Origin: Ilyomonas sp964249755
Lineage (GTDB): Bacteria; Bacteroidota; Bacteroidia; Chitinophagales; Chitinophagaceae
Reading direction: 5' to 3'
NCBI GenBank assembly: GCA_964249755.1
Contig: CAXUDB010000002.1
Location: 248,001-312,000, forward strand
DNA length: 64,000 nucleotides
Shown here: piece after piece, positions 33,873 through 41,748 of the stretch
Layout of the letters: each line of letters begins with the position of its first letter
Position numbering within the stretch: position 1 is the stretch's first letter
The notes under the pieces: model-generated
What the model was told of the DNA's origin: nothing
Database searches by the model: none
What the model saw: only the letters and a program-made list of their open reading frames with translations
Made by a program: the position numbers and the translations under genes

Positions 33873-34064
33873 ACAATAAATTTATGATTGAAGTTGGGCG
33901 CTGTGAATATTTGCTTTTGATAACTGCTTTATTGTATAGCGAATCAATTATCTGAATGCTATTTCATAGCCGTCTTTACTTTGATGAAGTTGTCAGGTGT
34001 AAAGCCTCTTGTTATCAGATACTCTTTCCGTGTAGTTTGATTTTGTTTGTGCGGTTACTGCTCT

Positions 34065-34526
34065 TTATTTCACACGAGTGTAGGTGAGGTCTAAATCCTT
34101 TTCCCAGGTTGTGCCATCTTCCGACATTTCTCCTTTGCTATTGATAGTGTTGTTATTATCGGTGAATGTAAAGGTGTATCGTTGCGAGAACTCGGGCGCA
34201 GTGCGCCACCATTTCAAAACATTATCCTTAAATGATACTTCACATTTTCTTGAAACTTTACGCTCATCAAAGTAGAGCATAAAGTACTCGCTTTTCGTAT
34301 TGTCACTGCCGAAGATGGCAATACCGGCAGGAATTTTTCCTTCTTTCATTTCAGAACGCATCATCAGGAAAGCTCCTCCCTCGAGCCAATGAAAAGAAGT
34401 GTGCCCGTGAAGAGTGATGCCAGGAAGTTTAGGATGCGTGCCGGTAGTTTCCCATTCACCAATGAATACACAAAAAGGCTCAAGTGCAGGATTGGATATT
34501 GCGGCGCTGTGGTTGGCAGTTTTCAT
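34065..34526 (-). CDS. Hypothetical DUF1579-like protein
   Basis: 153 residues, no signal. FIGEWETTGTHPKLPG, TSFHWLEGGAFLMMRSEMKEG, YFMLYFDERKVSRKCEV and RYTFTFTDNNNTINSKGEMSEDGTTWEKDLDLTY are the strands of a small barrel, similar to DUF1579 and nitrobindin-like proteins. It is likely a cytosolic protein of unknown function. It is the left-most gene of the run of leftward genes with long spacers. Confidence 0.65.
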   Translation of the reverse strand: MKTANHSAAISNPALEPFCVFIGEWETTGTHPKLPGITLHGHTSFHWLEGGAFLMMRSEMKEGKIPAGIAIFGSDNTKSEYFMLYFDERKVSRKCEVSFKDNVLKWWRTAPEFSQRYTFTFTDNNNTINSKGEMSEDGTTWEKDLDLTYTRVK

Positions 34527-34707
34527 AGTCTATCAGTTTGCAGTAAAATTTATTTAGTCATGTTCGCCTGGTAAATTATAGCTATACTATCTGTTTTTAC
34601 CCAATGCTGAATGAAAGTATATAGAATTTCTGGTGATGAAATAAGAAGAGACAGCCGGTATTGCAGAAAGCCAATGTTGTGTAAGCTTCTTCAACCTAAA
34701 GAAGTAA

Positions 34708-35277
34708 TTATAACCTGTATTTCCCTGCAATCCCGCCTCCGAATCCGGCATTGTTTAAGACCCGCATGAAGCCAAACCGTAGTTCCGGCTCTATAATAAA
34801 CCGGTTGTTTAAAGTAAACGTTTTGCTCACCTTGCCAAGAAAACCTACTGTTAGTTTCGGATGAATAGTAAAGTTCTCAATGCGCACGGGTGAGCCCTTG
34901 TTTTTTTGTTTCCATCCAACATAATAGTCCAGAACAGGTCCTGCTGTAAAATTTATGAGTTTGGAATAATGCTTATATAACACCGGAATATTAAGATGTC
35001 TTTGCGAGACTACAAATGAATAAATGTAAGAGCCGGATGCATCCGTATAAGTAATGATTCCATTGGATTTCCATGCCCCGTAAAAAAGCCCAGTCTCAAA
35101 GCCACTGTGTCTTGCAAACTGTTTTTCAAAGGTCATACCCACGGAAGGAATAAATCTGCCTGAATAAATGTCGCCGTTGAGATTCAGTCCCGCCAATGTT
35201 TGTTTTTGAGAAAAAGCAGATAAGAAAAGTCCTGAAGCAAACAGGAAACTGAAACACACAGGTTTGAAAGTCTTCAT
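34708..35277 (-). CDS. Outer-membrane beta-barrel protein
   Basis: 189 residues with a Sec signal (SFLFASGLFLSAFSQ). The mature part follows the small porin-like barrel pattern: LNGDIYSGRFIPSVGMTFEK, GFETGLFYGAWKSNG, LNIPVLYKHYSKLINFTAGP, and NNRFIIEPELRFGF. This is the PorT/OMP_b-brl family fold of Bacteroidota. Function beyond the barrel is not evident. The 234-bp spacer to its upstream neighbour contains terminal TAAC and GTTAGGT motifs (see findings). Confidence 0.8.
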   Translation of the reverse strand: MKTFKPVCFSFLFASGLFLSAFSQKQTLAGLNLNGDIYSGRFIPSVGMTFEKQFARHSGFETGLFYGAWKSNGIITYTDASGSYIYSFVVSQRHLNIPVLYKHYSKLINFTAGPVLDYYVGWKQKNKGSPVRIENFTIHPKLTVGFLGKVSKTFTLNNRFIIEPELRFGFMRVLNNAGFGGGIAGKYRL

Positions 35278-35511
35278 AGGCAGAATGATGGTATTTTTAA
35301 AATATTACAGCTAACGAACAGGGCGTGGCAATGTAGCAGCATGTAAAAATAGTAAGCTCGTAACTGCTGCTAAATTTATAAATAAAATTCTATTGTTTAT
35401 TCTACTCAGGCGCCATTTGTCGGCTAAAACTGAAATCTTTAGTGAACAAAAGTTGAGACTATATTCTTTACTCGGCCATACTTCCAAACCGCCTGTTAGG
35501 TATATCCCTGT

Positions 35512-36714
35512 TTAGTTATATTTTGGTTCTTGTAAATTGAAATAATCTCCCTGCTTTTTGTCCAAAGTTTCAGAAATCATTTTAAAGTTTTCGGCTGTTG
35601 GCATTAAATCAATGTACTTATCTATAATGGCTCTATGTTTATAGATGATAAACGTGTTTTTTACGTCGGGATTAATTTTGTTTAAACTGGCTTCGGTTTC
35701 TTTGTCTGAAAAGGAAGGCACAAAACTGAGTGCGGTTTTTTGGATATTGACTTCACTTCCCAATTGTTCCAACTGTTTTTGTCTTTCCTGTTTATTATAC
35801 AGTTGCTCATTGCCATACACAAAATACACTTTCAAATATTTTTGTCGCTTTCTACTTTCCTGTTCTAGAAAAAGCAACCATTTTTTTATTTCAATCCAGT
35901 CCGGACGATTTCCCACGAAATAAATAATGCCGTGGTAACGTCCATATTTACACACTGGACAGGTTTGCGTTCCTTTATCAGGTCCATACGCATGAAACGG
36001 GGTAAACGAAGGCTGGTCTTCGCCAATGTTTAAGCCTGATTGCTTTCCGGCAGTAAGTTTTTTAGGATAGTTGGGAATATGCAAGCCAAGAATAATATTG
36101 TGTTCTGCAACTTGTAAACTGTCTTTTACTAATACTCTTACAATGCCGCTTCCTCCCCGGTTTTCCTGTGGATGTTTTTTGAAATGCGGAATAAGAAGTT
36201 TATCATCGTCAAAATTAATTTCATCCGGATAGTATTCGTTTGCGATGTCGGGCTCTTTTATAGACAAATGAATATGGGCAGGCATGGTTTGATTGGGATA
36301 GGGCGCGGGACGAATGGTTTTAATCGTGTATTTCCCATTAGCATCGGTTTTTATCCAGCCACGAATATGTCCATGTCGCTTTGCTCGTTCATCCATACCC
36401 GGTTTAGGTGAGTAATAACCCTCATTGTCCGTTTGCCAATAGTAAATGATTACATCGGGTGCAGGCGTTTTTCCGTCCAGTTGAAAAACAGTGCCGCTTA
36501 TAATCAGTTGTTGCCCTTTTTCATTCCAGCCGAGGCTTGTATCTGTTGAACCGATTGCTTTCGGCATACCTACATACATCAACTCGCAACCATCGCAGCC
36601 GCCACCCACAATTTTCTTTGTGCCTGTTGATGACGTTTCATTTTTCTGCCCGTTGCAACCTGTCAGAATTAAACATAAAAGGAGAACTGTTTTACAGAAA
36701 AGAAATCTTTTCAT
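35512..36714 (-). CDS. Intradiol ring-cleavage dioxygenase-like lipoprotein with extra C-terminal domain
   Basis: 400 residues. The lipobox is LTGC with Cys20. Residues about 70-215 are an intradiol dioxygenase-like sandwich, with candidate iron ligands Tyr100/101 (EGYYSP), Tyr139 (PAPYP), His147 and His149 (PAHIHL). From about 235 a second domain begins with PFHAYGPDKGTQTCPVCKYGRY (Cys252, Cys255) and YFVGNRPDWIEIKKW, a redoxin-like arrangement that I cannot classify with certainty. The protein is likely periplasmic, attached to a membrane. Such fusions occur in Bacteroidota; the aromatic substrate is unknown. Confidence 0.8.
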   Translation of the reverse strand: MKRFLFCKTVLLLCLILTGCNGQKNETSSTGTKKIVGGGCDGCELMYVGMPKAIGSTDTSLGWNEKGQQLIISGTVFQLDGKTPAPDVIIYYWQTDNEGYYSPKPGMDERAKRHGHIRGWIKTDANGKYTIKTIRPAPYPNQTMPAHIHLSIKEPDIANEYYPDEINFDDDKLLIPHFKKHPQENRGGSGIVRVLVKDSLQVAEHNIILGLHIPNYPKKLTAGKQSGLNIGEDQPSFTPFHAYGPDKGTQTCPVCKYGRYHGIIYFVGNRPDWIEIKKWLLFLEQESRKRQKYLKVYFVYGNEQLYNKQERQKQLEQLGSEVNIQKTALSFVPSFSDKETEASLNKINPDVKNTFIIYKHRAIIDKYIDLMPTAENFKMISETLDKKQGDYFNLQEPKYN

Positions 36715-36783
36715 CTGTCATTCATTTCGGCAAAGATATTTTTACAAATGGCTGATTTGCAAATGAAATGATGCGATATGAGG

Positions 36784-37623
36784 TTATTTTGTTGTAACAC
36801 GATGATACGCTTCAAACCTTGCTTTGAAAACTGCTGCATAATTGCGGCTTACCCTTAACTCGGTATCGTCCATAAGTGTCAAATCGTAATCGCCGTTGAG
36901 CCTGGATTGAAAAGAAACAACCTTAGGAATATTAACGATGTAGGATTTGTGTATGCGGACGAATTGATTGTTGTTTAGTTGTGTTTCCAATAACTTAAGC
37001 GATGCCGTATATAGGTATTTCTTGGATTGATGATGAATGTTTACATAGGGAGAGCTGGCTGAAAAATATAAAATTTCGTGTACAGCAATCGCCGTTTTTT
37101 TGTTGCTATCCGAAACAATTAGTGATGTAATAACACTGTGTACAGAATCTTGTTTTTCGTCAATAGCTGCCGGAGGGTTTGAAAATTTGTTTTTGTAAAA
37201 AACGATTATCATAAATGATAAACCATAAATAAGTAGAGTCTCAATGAAATAGTTGGTCAATCCATAATTGAAAGTTTGCCGGTAAGAAAAAGTATGAGGG
37301 TAAAAGCATTTAGACAATAACCAAACCAAAGCAGGATAGCCAAGCAAATGTGCAGTTGTTGCAAATCCGGTAATGAACACACCCGATAAGGTTTTCCGGG
37401 TTGGTTTTACCAACTTCCAATGAAAGTGCAACAAGGGTAAAAACAACAACCAGTAAGAACTGAAAAGTAGCGATTCTGAAATATAGAAGGAGCTATCTTG
37501 AAACTGAGCAAAAAGAAAATCAATACCAAGGGTTGCAAGCACAAACAACAAGATAGTTATCACCATCAGCGAAGCTCGCTTCTGTCGGTTCTGAAATATT
37601 TGACAGGTCTGTTGTATAGTCAC
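36784..37623 (-). CDS. Membrane-anchored LytTR family regulator
   Basis: 279 residues. The N-terminal half has four hydrophobic segments (about 18-34, 50-65, 80-100 and 130-150). The C-terminal part (about 175-275) is a LytTR DNA-binding domain with LIVSDSNKKTAIAVHEILYF and FVRIHKSYIVNIPKVVSFQSR and ELRVSRNYAAVFKARF. There is no receiver domain, so it is a one-component membrane-bound regulator, a known Bacteroidota arrangement. Its target may be the intradiol dioxygenase gene 69 bp downstream, but that is inference. Confidence 0.87.
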   Translation of the reverse strand: MTIQQTCQIFQNRQKRASLMVITILLFVLATLGIDFLFAQFQDSSFYISESLLFSSYWLLFLPLLHFHWKLVKPTRKTLSGVFITGFATTAHLLGYPALVWLLSKCFYPHTFSYRQTFNYGLTNYFIETLLIYGLSFMIIVFYKNKFSNPPAAIDEKQDSVHSVITSLIVSDSNKKTAIAVHEILYFSASSPYVNIHHQSKKYLYTASLKLLETQLNNNQFVRIHKSYIVNIPKVVSFQSRLNGDYDLTLMDDTELRVSRNYAAVFKARFEAYHRVTTK

Positions 37624-37977
37624 GTTGCTTTTGTTTTTATACAGTCGTTCAATCAGGGTTGCGAAGGTTTAAAAGTATTCCTTTCTGTACGAAAGCTGAT
37701 AGTGATGTTTGGCCAACTGCTCCAATGTTATTAGCAATACGCTAGTTCGCTTTAAACCTTGTAGAGTAGTGCCCTTTAGAGCGTTGATTTGAGTTTCGTT
37801 TTTCAACGTCTGGTAAATAGCAGGCAACGGCTCCATCCTTGCTGCCTGTAACGGATTTTAAAGCGATGTCAGCCAGATAAAGGTATAAAGCTTAGTTGAG
37901 AAACTGGTGCTGGATGGTTTTCATTAGTCGCTGTAACGGCAAGCATTTGCTGGCAGCAGTTGCAATTCGCTTTTTGC
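37624..37977. other. Gene-free stretch
   Basis: 354 bp between a LytTR gene and a lipoprotein gene. Near 37820-37860 CAGGCA and TGCCTG form a weak pair. I see no gene and no clear promoter. Confidence 0.4.
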
Positions 37978-38478
37978 TCATCTTTTTAGCGTAATGATTT
38001 GAATGTAATCTATCGGCGGCAAATCTGCTGTAGTGAACTTTGCAGTTCCTGAAGTAGTAAGAGTTAATGTATGTGCAGTCAGATTGCTAATACGGTAGGT
38101 CAGATTTTTAATGGGATAAGATAATGGCAGATTAAGCCCTGTTAGTCCGAGCGAATAAATAAAAACTCCGCCACCATTAACGGCATAATCCGTTGCGATG
38201 TTGATTTGGTCATTTGCGAGTAATGAATAGGTTGCAGTATCTAAAGCGCCGCTTTCTTCAATATAAAGAATTCCGTTATCGGTAAAATGATAATAGTCTG
38301 CCTGGGTTCCTATATAATTTGAACCATTAAAACAACCATTGCAGGAATTATTTGTAGACGAAGAATCGTTAACTAAGTTCCATTTGCCAACCAACTGATT
38401 GTTTTGAATACTTTTTTTACAGGCAAGTATTGAAAAAAGTAAAAACGTAAAGCAGACGGAAACGCAGGAGTATCTCAT
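37978..38478 (-). CDS. Lipocalin-like lipoprotein
   Basis: 166 residues with a lipoprotein signal ending at Cys20 (SILAC). The mature protein begins with QLVGKWNLVNDSSSTNN, a common start of lipocalin-like Bacteroidota lipoproteins, and continues with YYHFTDNGILYIEESGALDTATYSL and LTYRISNLTAHTLTL as beta strands. It probably binds a hydrophobic molecule at the envelope or is structural. No partner genes are obvious. Confidence 0.65.
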   Translation of the reverse strand: MRYSCVSVCFTFLLFSILACKKSIQNNQLVGKWNLVNDSSSTNNSCNGCFNGSNYIGTQADYYHFTDNGILYIEESGALDTATYSLLANDQINIATDYAVNGGGVFIYSLGLTGLNLPLSYPIKNLTYRISNLTAHTLTLTTSGTAKFTTADLPPIDYIQIITLKR

Positions 38479-38639
38479 GAATGCAGGTTTACATCTACAA
38501 ACGGAATCTTCGATGAATTCTCAATGTGAGCAGAATATATGGGACGACGTTGCATTAAGGGTCTAAAATTTCTGCCAACATTCAAGGCTTGCCGAAGAGT
38601 TGATATATTATAACAGTCCGCAGTGCAACCTGGCATTCA

Positions 38640-39854
38640 TTACTGCAAGGCCGGGAGAATGTATTTGTCAAATGCTGCTTGCCCGTCATTTAGAATGCCG
38701 CTTTTTTTATAATTACCTGCTGTAATTACAACTATTAAATTCAGTTCTTTACTGATAAATATTCTTTGTCCGCCAAGCCCTTTTGCCACTATAAAATGCA
38801 AGGGCTTATTATTGATTGTATCCGTTTGTGTCCAGAATAAATAACTATACCCGTTTTCCGAAGGGTTTGGCTCTCTTAAAATTTGTGTCTTCAACGTTTC
38901 AGCAACCCGGTTTTCGGAAAGTATTTGTTTCCCGTTCCACCTACCGTCGTTTAAATAAAGCAACCCAAACTTTAGTAAGTCTCTCGAAGTTAAACGTAAG
39001 CCTGATGCTGCTGCCGGAAATTTTCTTCTTTTGCTGAATAGTTTATTCAGGTGAAACCAGATTGCAGTATTGGAACTGTAAGTCCATTTATACGCTGTAA
39101 TTCCAAGTGGTGCAAAAAAATGTTTTGCAGCAAATAAGTCAATATTTTTGCCGCTTACATGTCGTATTATCTCTGCCAAAACCTGCACGCCTCCACTATT
39201 ATAATTCCAGACTTTTCCCGGCACTGTATCCATTGGCTGACGTAAAACGTATTCTACCGGATCAATACTTCTTTCCATTTGGGTTTCATTATTTGCAGAT
39301 GTTCCGTGTGGCACACTTTCATTCCATTGAATACCCGAACTCATGGTAAGAAGATCTTTGATCGTTATCGTTTCGTTCCGAACCGTTTTACAGGCAGCAT
39401 AGTCAGGTAGATAATTAAAAACCGGGTCGTTAATGCTTTTGATTTTTTGTTGTTGTATGGCAATGTCTATGCAGGCAGCCACAACACTTTTAGAAATACT
39501 TCTGATGTCGTGCAAATCGTTTATGCTGTGTGTTACATATCCTTCATTTGAACCCCAGTTTTCATCTTCGCCGGAAAAATAATTTTCATAAATAAGTTTG
39601 TTGTCTTTAGCTATGAGTAAGCTGTGAATATTGGGGAAAGTGTCTTGTAAAATAAGTTTCGTGAGTTCAATAATTTGATTGCTGTCAATAGTAGAGTCAG
39701 CTATATCACCAGCAACAATACCGTCTGTCAGTTGAGTGGGTTTTGAGTAATGATAGTTTGTATCACGAATATGCGTCTGACTACAGCCTGTAAGCCAAAT
39801 CAGACAAACAGCAATGAGCAAAAGGACTTGTCGAAAACTATTTACGTTTGTCAT
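38640..39854 (-). CDS. Serine hydrolase of the beta-lactamase class C family, lipoprotein
   Basis: 404 residues from the ATG at 39854 (MTNVNSFRQVLLLIAVCLIW), which gives a lipoprotein signal with Cys24 (LTGC). The active-site SxxK is Ser119 to Lys122 (RSISKSVVAACID), with a later NYNSGGVQVLAEI for the YxN motif and a terminal VAKGLGGQRIFI in place of KTG. It is likely an esterase or DD-peptidase-like enzyme rather than an antibiotic beta-lactamase. A start at 39872 is possible. Confidence 0.85.
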   Translation of the reverse strand: MTNVNSFRQVLLLIAVCLIWLTGCSQTHIRDTNYHYSKPTQLTDGIVAGDIADSTIDSNQIIELTKLILQDTFPNIHSLLIAKDNKLIYENYFSGEDENWGSNEGYVTHSINDLHDIRSISKSVVAACIDIAIQQQKIKSINDPVFNYLPDYAACKTVRNETITIKDLLTMSSGIQWNESVPHGTSANNETQMERSIDPVEYVLRQPMDTVPGKVWNYNSGGVQVLAEIIRHVSGKNIDLFAAKHFFAPLGITAYKWTYSSNTAIWFHLNKLFSKRRKFPAAASGLRLTSRDLLKFGLLYLNDGRWNGKQILSENRVAETLKTQILREPNPSENGYSYLFWTQTDTINNKPLHFIVAKGLGGQRIFISKELNLIVVITAGNYKKSGILNDGQAAFDKYILPALQ

Positions 39855-39872
39855 TTCCTCAATTGTTTCCAC

Positions 39873-40375
39873 CCGAAAGCGACCTCTGCTTTTGTTAGCT
39901 TCCGTTCTACACCCTTCCTAAAGCACAACTGTTGCAAATTCGCAGCAAAGGTTATTAGAAGTGTCGATCGTTTTTTAGTTGGAAGCTCAAAACCATTTTG
40001 CCGCCCGGATAGAGCTTTGCTTGCAGGGGTGTAAATTTTTGTGTGCCGTCAAGAGAGTTGAGAAACGCTACAAATTCATTGTCAGTATTCCACGTTATCC
40101 AGTCATTTTCCATTGGGTCTGCCAACATATCCGTTTACGGTCATTTGCATTTGCAGTTTTGCATTTCTCACTATGTTTTGTTTCGTTGTTTGATTTTAGT
40201 TAGCACTGTCATGATGAATAGCAGTTAATGGCTCACTGCTTATCAAGAGTGACTTCATAGCTGTGTCAGCCTGAATAAAGATATAGTGTTTCATAGAATT
40301 AATGCTAACGACGGAGATTTGTCAGCCGCTATGGCAACAATTATTTTTTAGCAGTAGTTGTTTGCTTTAGTATCC
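39873..40375. other. Gene-free stretch with GTTAG and CTAACG motifs
   Basis: About 500 bp without a gene. It contains TTTTGTTAGCTTCCG near 39895, TTTAGTTAGCAC near 40195 and TGCTAACGACGGAGATTTG near 40303, all of the type seen at attC-like boundaries. Short forward open stretches here lack coding character. Confidence 0.4.
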
Positions 40376-40738
40376 TTATTTCGTGATCTGGTCGCAGGCA
40401 CTGTCTGAAAAAGCACCAATTCCAATAAAGTATCGGGTTGGTAAGCAATAAGTCATGTAGATACGATTTGAGTCTATGCTGGTCACCGTAAAATAAAATG
40501 TTCGTCCGTCTTTGTATTGTTCAGGAATATCACCTGTGCCAAACGCATGTTCATAATCACCATAGCGACCTGTGGGTATATTTACATCTGCAGGATGATC
40601 TAATAGTTGAATTACCGGCCAACAACCTGTCTCAATATAACGTCCTTTACAACATGTTTGATTTCTCTTTGTCTCCGGTTTTTCACATGACAGCAGGAAA
40701 ATGAAAACTAAAAATGAAAGGATTGGCAAACGTTTCAT
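40376..40738 (-). CDS. Small lipoprotein
   Basis: 120 residues from the ATG at 40738 (MKRLPILSFLVFIFLLSC), with Cys18 as the acylation site; 40768 is open but would put a long polar stretch before the signal. The mature protein is polar with CKGRYIETGCWPVIQLLDHP and TSIDSNRIYMTYCLPTRY, including several Cys residues. No family recognised. Confidence 0.6.
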   Translation of the reverse strand: MKRLPILSFLVFIFLLSCEKPETKRNQTCCKGRYIETGCWPVIQLLDHPADVNIPTGRYGDYEHAFGTGDIPEQYKDGRTFYFTVTSIDSNRIYMTYCLPTRYFIGIGAFSDSACDQITK

Positions 40739-40851
40739 GGCTTTTTTTTGGTTGATAACCTTCAGCAAACAAACGTTGCTTTGTCGTTACTAAAAAGACA
40801 CTTCATACAGTGTTGAAGACTCGTTTGTGTCTCTTTTACACCCCAAATAAA

Positions 40852-40880
40852 AAGGGAAGCAACCCGCGGTTCCTTTCCTT
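40852..40880 (-). terminator. Terminator of the membrane-protein gene at 40900
   Basis: AAGGGAAGCAACC (40852-40864) and GGTTCCTTTCCTT (40868-40880) pair with two mismatches; the leftward transcript then has a U-rich run (TTTTTATTT). It is 20 bp beyond the stop. Confidence 0.65.
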
Positions 40881-40899
40881 ACTGCCTTGTACTATATCA

Positions 40900-41466
40900 T
40901 TACTCTTCTTCTGCTTCTTCAGAATGAACCATTCTGCGGTTTTCGATAAATTGAATAATCCACGTGCGTTCGCCTATTAGCAATAAGGCAATCAGAATTT
41001 TGGCTCCACTAAAAACCATATAAGAAAGGTCGGGTTTTGAAGTGTTGTAGGGGTTGTCTCCCCGGTCGAAATACAAGAAAACCTGCCGGCAGAAATTAGG
41101 AATCTCTTCTGTCAAAATCACGCCCGCAATTACAGTTAAAGCAATCGTCAAGATTGCCGGGGTTGATAAACCAATCGATAATTCATCTTTCTGAGTAAAA
41201 GAAAGTTCGTGTTCATTAAATCCCTGGTCCAGTTTCAAATAATCTAAATATTTATTGGTTTTAAAAAGCAATTGAAAAACCAGGAAAATATAAAAAACGA
41301 GAACCAGCAATGAGAAGAGCAACGAGGGCACCAGAGAGGCAAAGTTTGATCCATTGAAATAATACAGCGCCGAAGTAACCACCTGAGGAACCGTGTTGAT
41401 GACTTCGCGCAAGAAAAAAAGCCCGAATATTTTTAGAATGATGTTGAATAAACTTCTTGGAGTCAT
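40900..41466 (-). CDS. Multi-pass membrane protein, hypothetical
   Basis: 188 residues with about four hydrophobic segments: an N-terminal amphipathic part (LFNIILKIFGLFFLREVIN), LVPSLLFSLLVLVFYIFLVF at about 45-64, PAILTIALTVIAGVILT near 105-120, and YMVFSGAKILIALLLIG near 150-165. The C-terminus is acidic (SEEAEEE). No family recognised; a small sensor-like or transport accessory role cannot be judged. Its terminator is at 40852-40880. Confidence 0.6.
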   Translation of the reverse strand: MTPRSLFNIILKIFGLFFLREVINTVPQVVTSALYYFNGSNFASLVPSLLFSLLVLVFYIFLVFQLLFKTNKYLDYLKLDQGFNEHELSFTQKDELSIGLSTPAILTIALTVIAGVILTEEIPNFCRQVFLYFDRGDNPYNTSKPDLSYMVFSGAKILIALLLIGERTWIIQFIENRRMVHSEEAEEE

Positions 41467-41686
41467 AACAGAAAGTAAGCTGGTTTATGCGCTATGCCAT
41501 CAAAAATAACAGCAATCGTTTGATGCGGCAAATATGCACAGTGCTTCCTTTTTTATTCTTGTTATATCATCATCCAACACTTCGTTGTCTTGGCTTTTTA
41601 GGCAGATGAATGCGTATTGTTTTTTAGCAACGCAATTCTCTTTGTAAAGAATTAAATCTATTATTTAACGACTGAAAAGTATAAAT

Positions 41687-41727
41687 AAAAAGAGCCGCCC
41701 CTACACTATGTAGGAGCGGCTCTTTTT
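41687..41727 (-). terminator. Strong terminator after the CHRD gene
   Basis: AAAAAGAGCCGCCCCTA (41687-41703) pairs with TAGGAGCGGCTCTTTTT (41711-41727), a 17-bp stem with one mismatch and T/A runs on both sides, 22 bp from the stop codon at 41749. It can work in both directions. Confidence 0.9.
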
Positions 41728-41748
41728 ATAATCTTACCTCAGCAAGTA

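Noticed and set aside
38640..39854. Antibiotic beta-lactamase
   Set aside because: The SxxK and YxN motifs exist, but the KTG position is replaced and the lipoprotein form fits esterase or DD-peptidase-like serine hydrolases.
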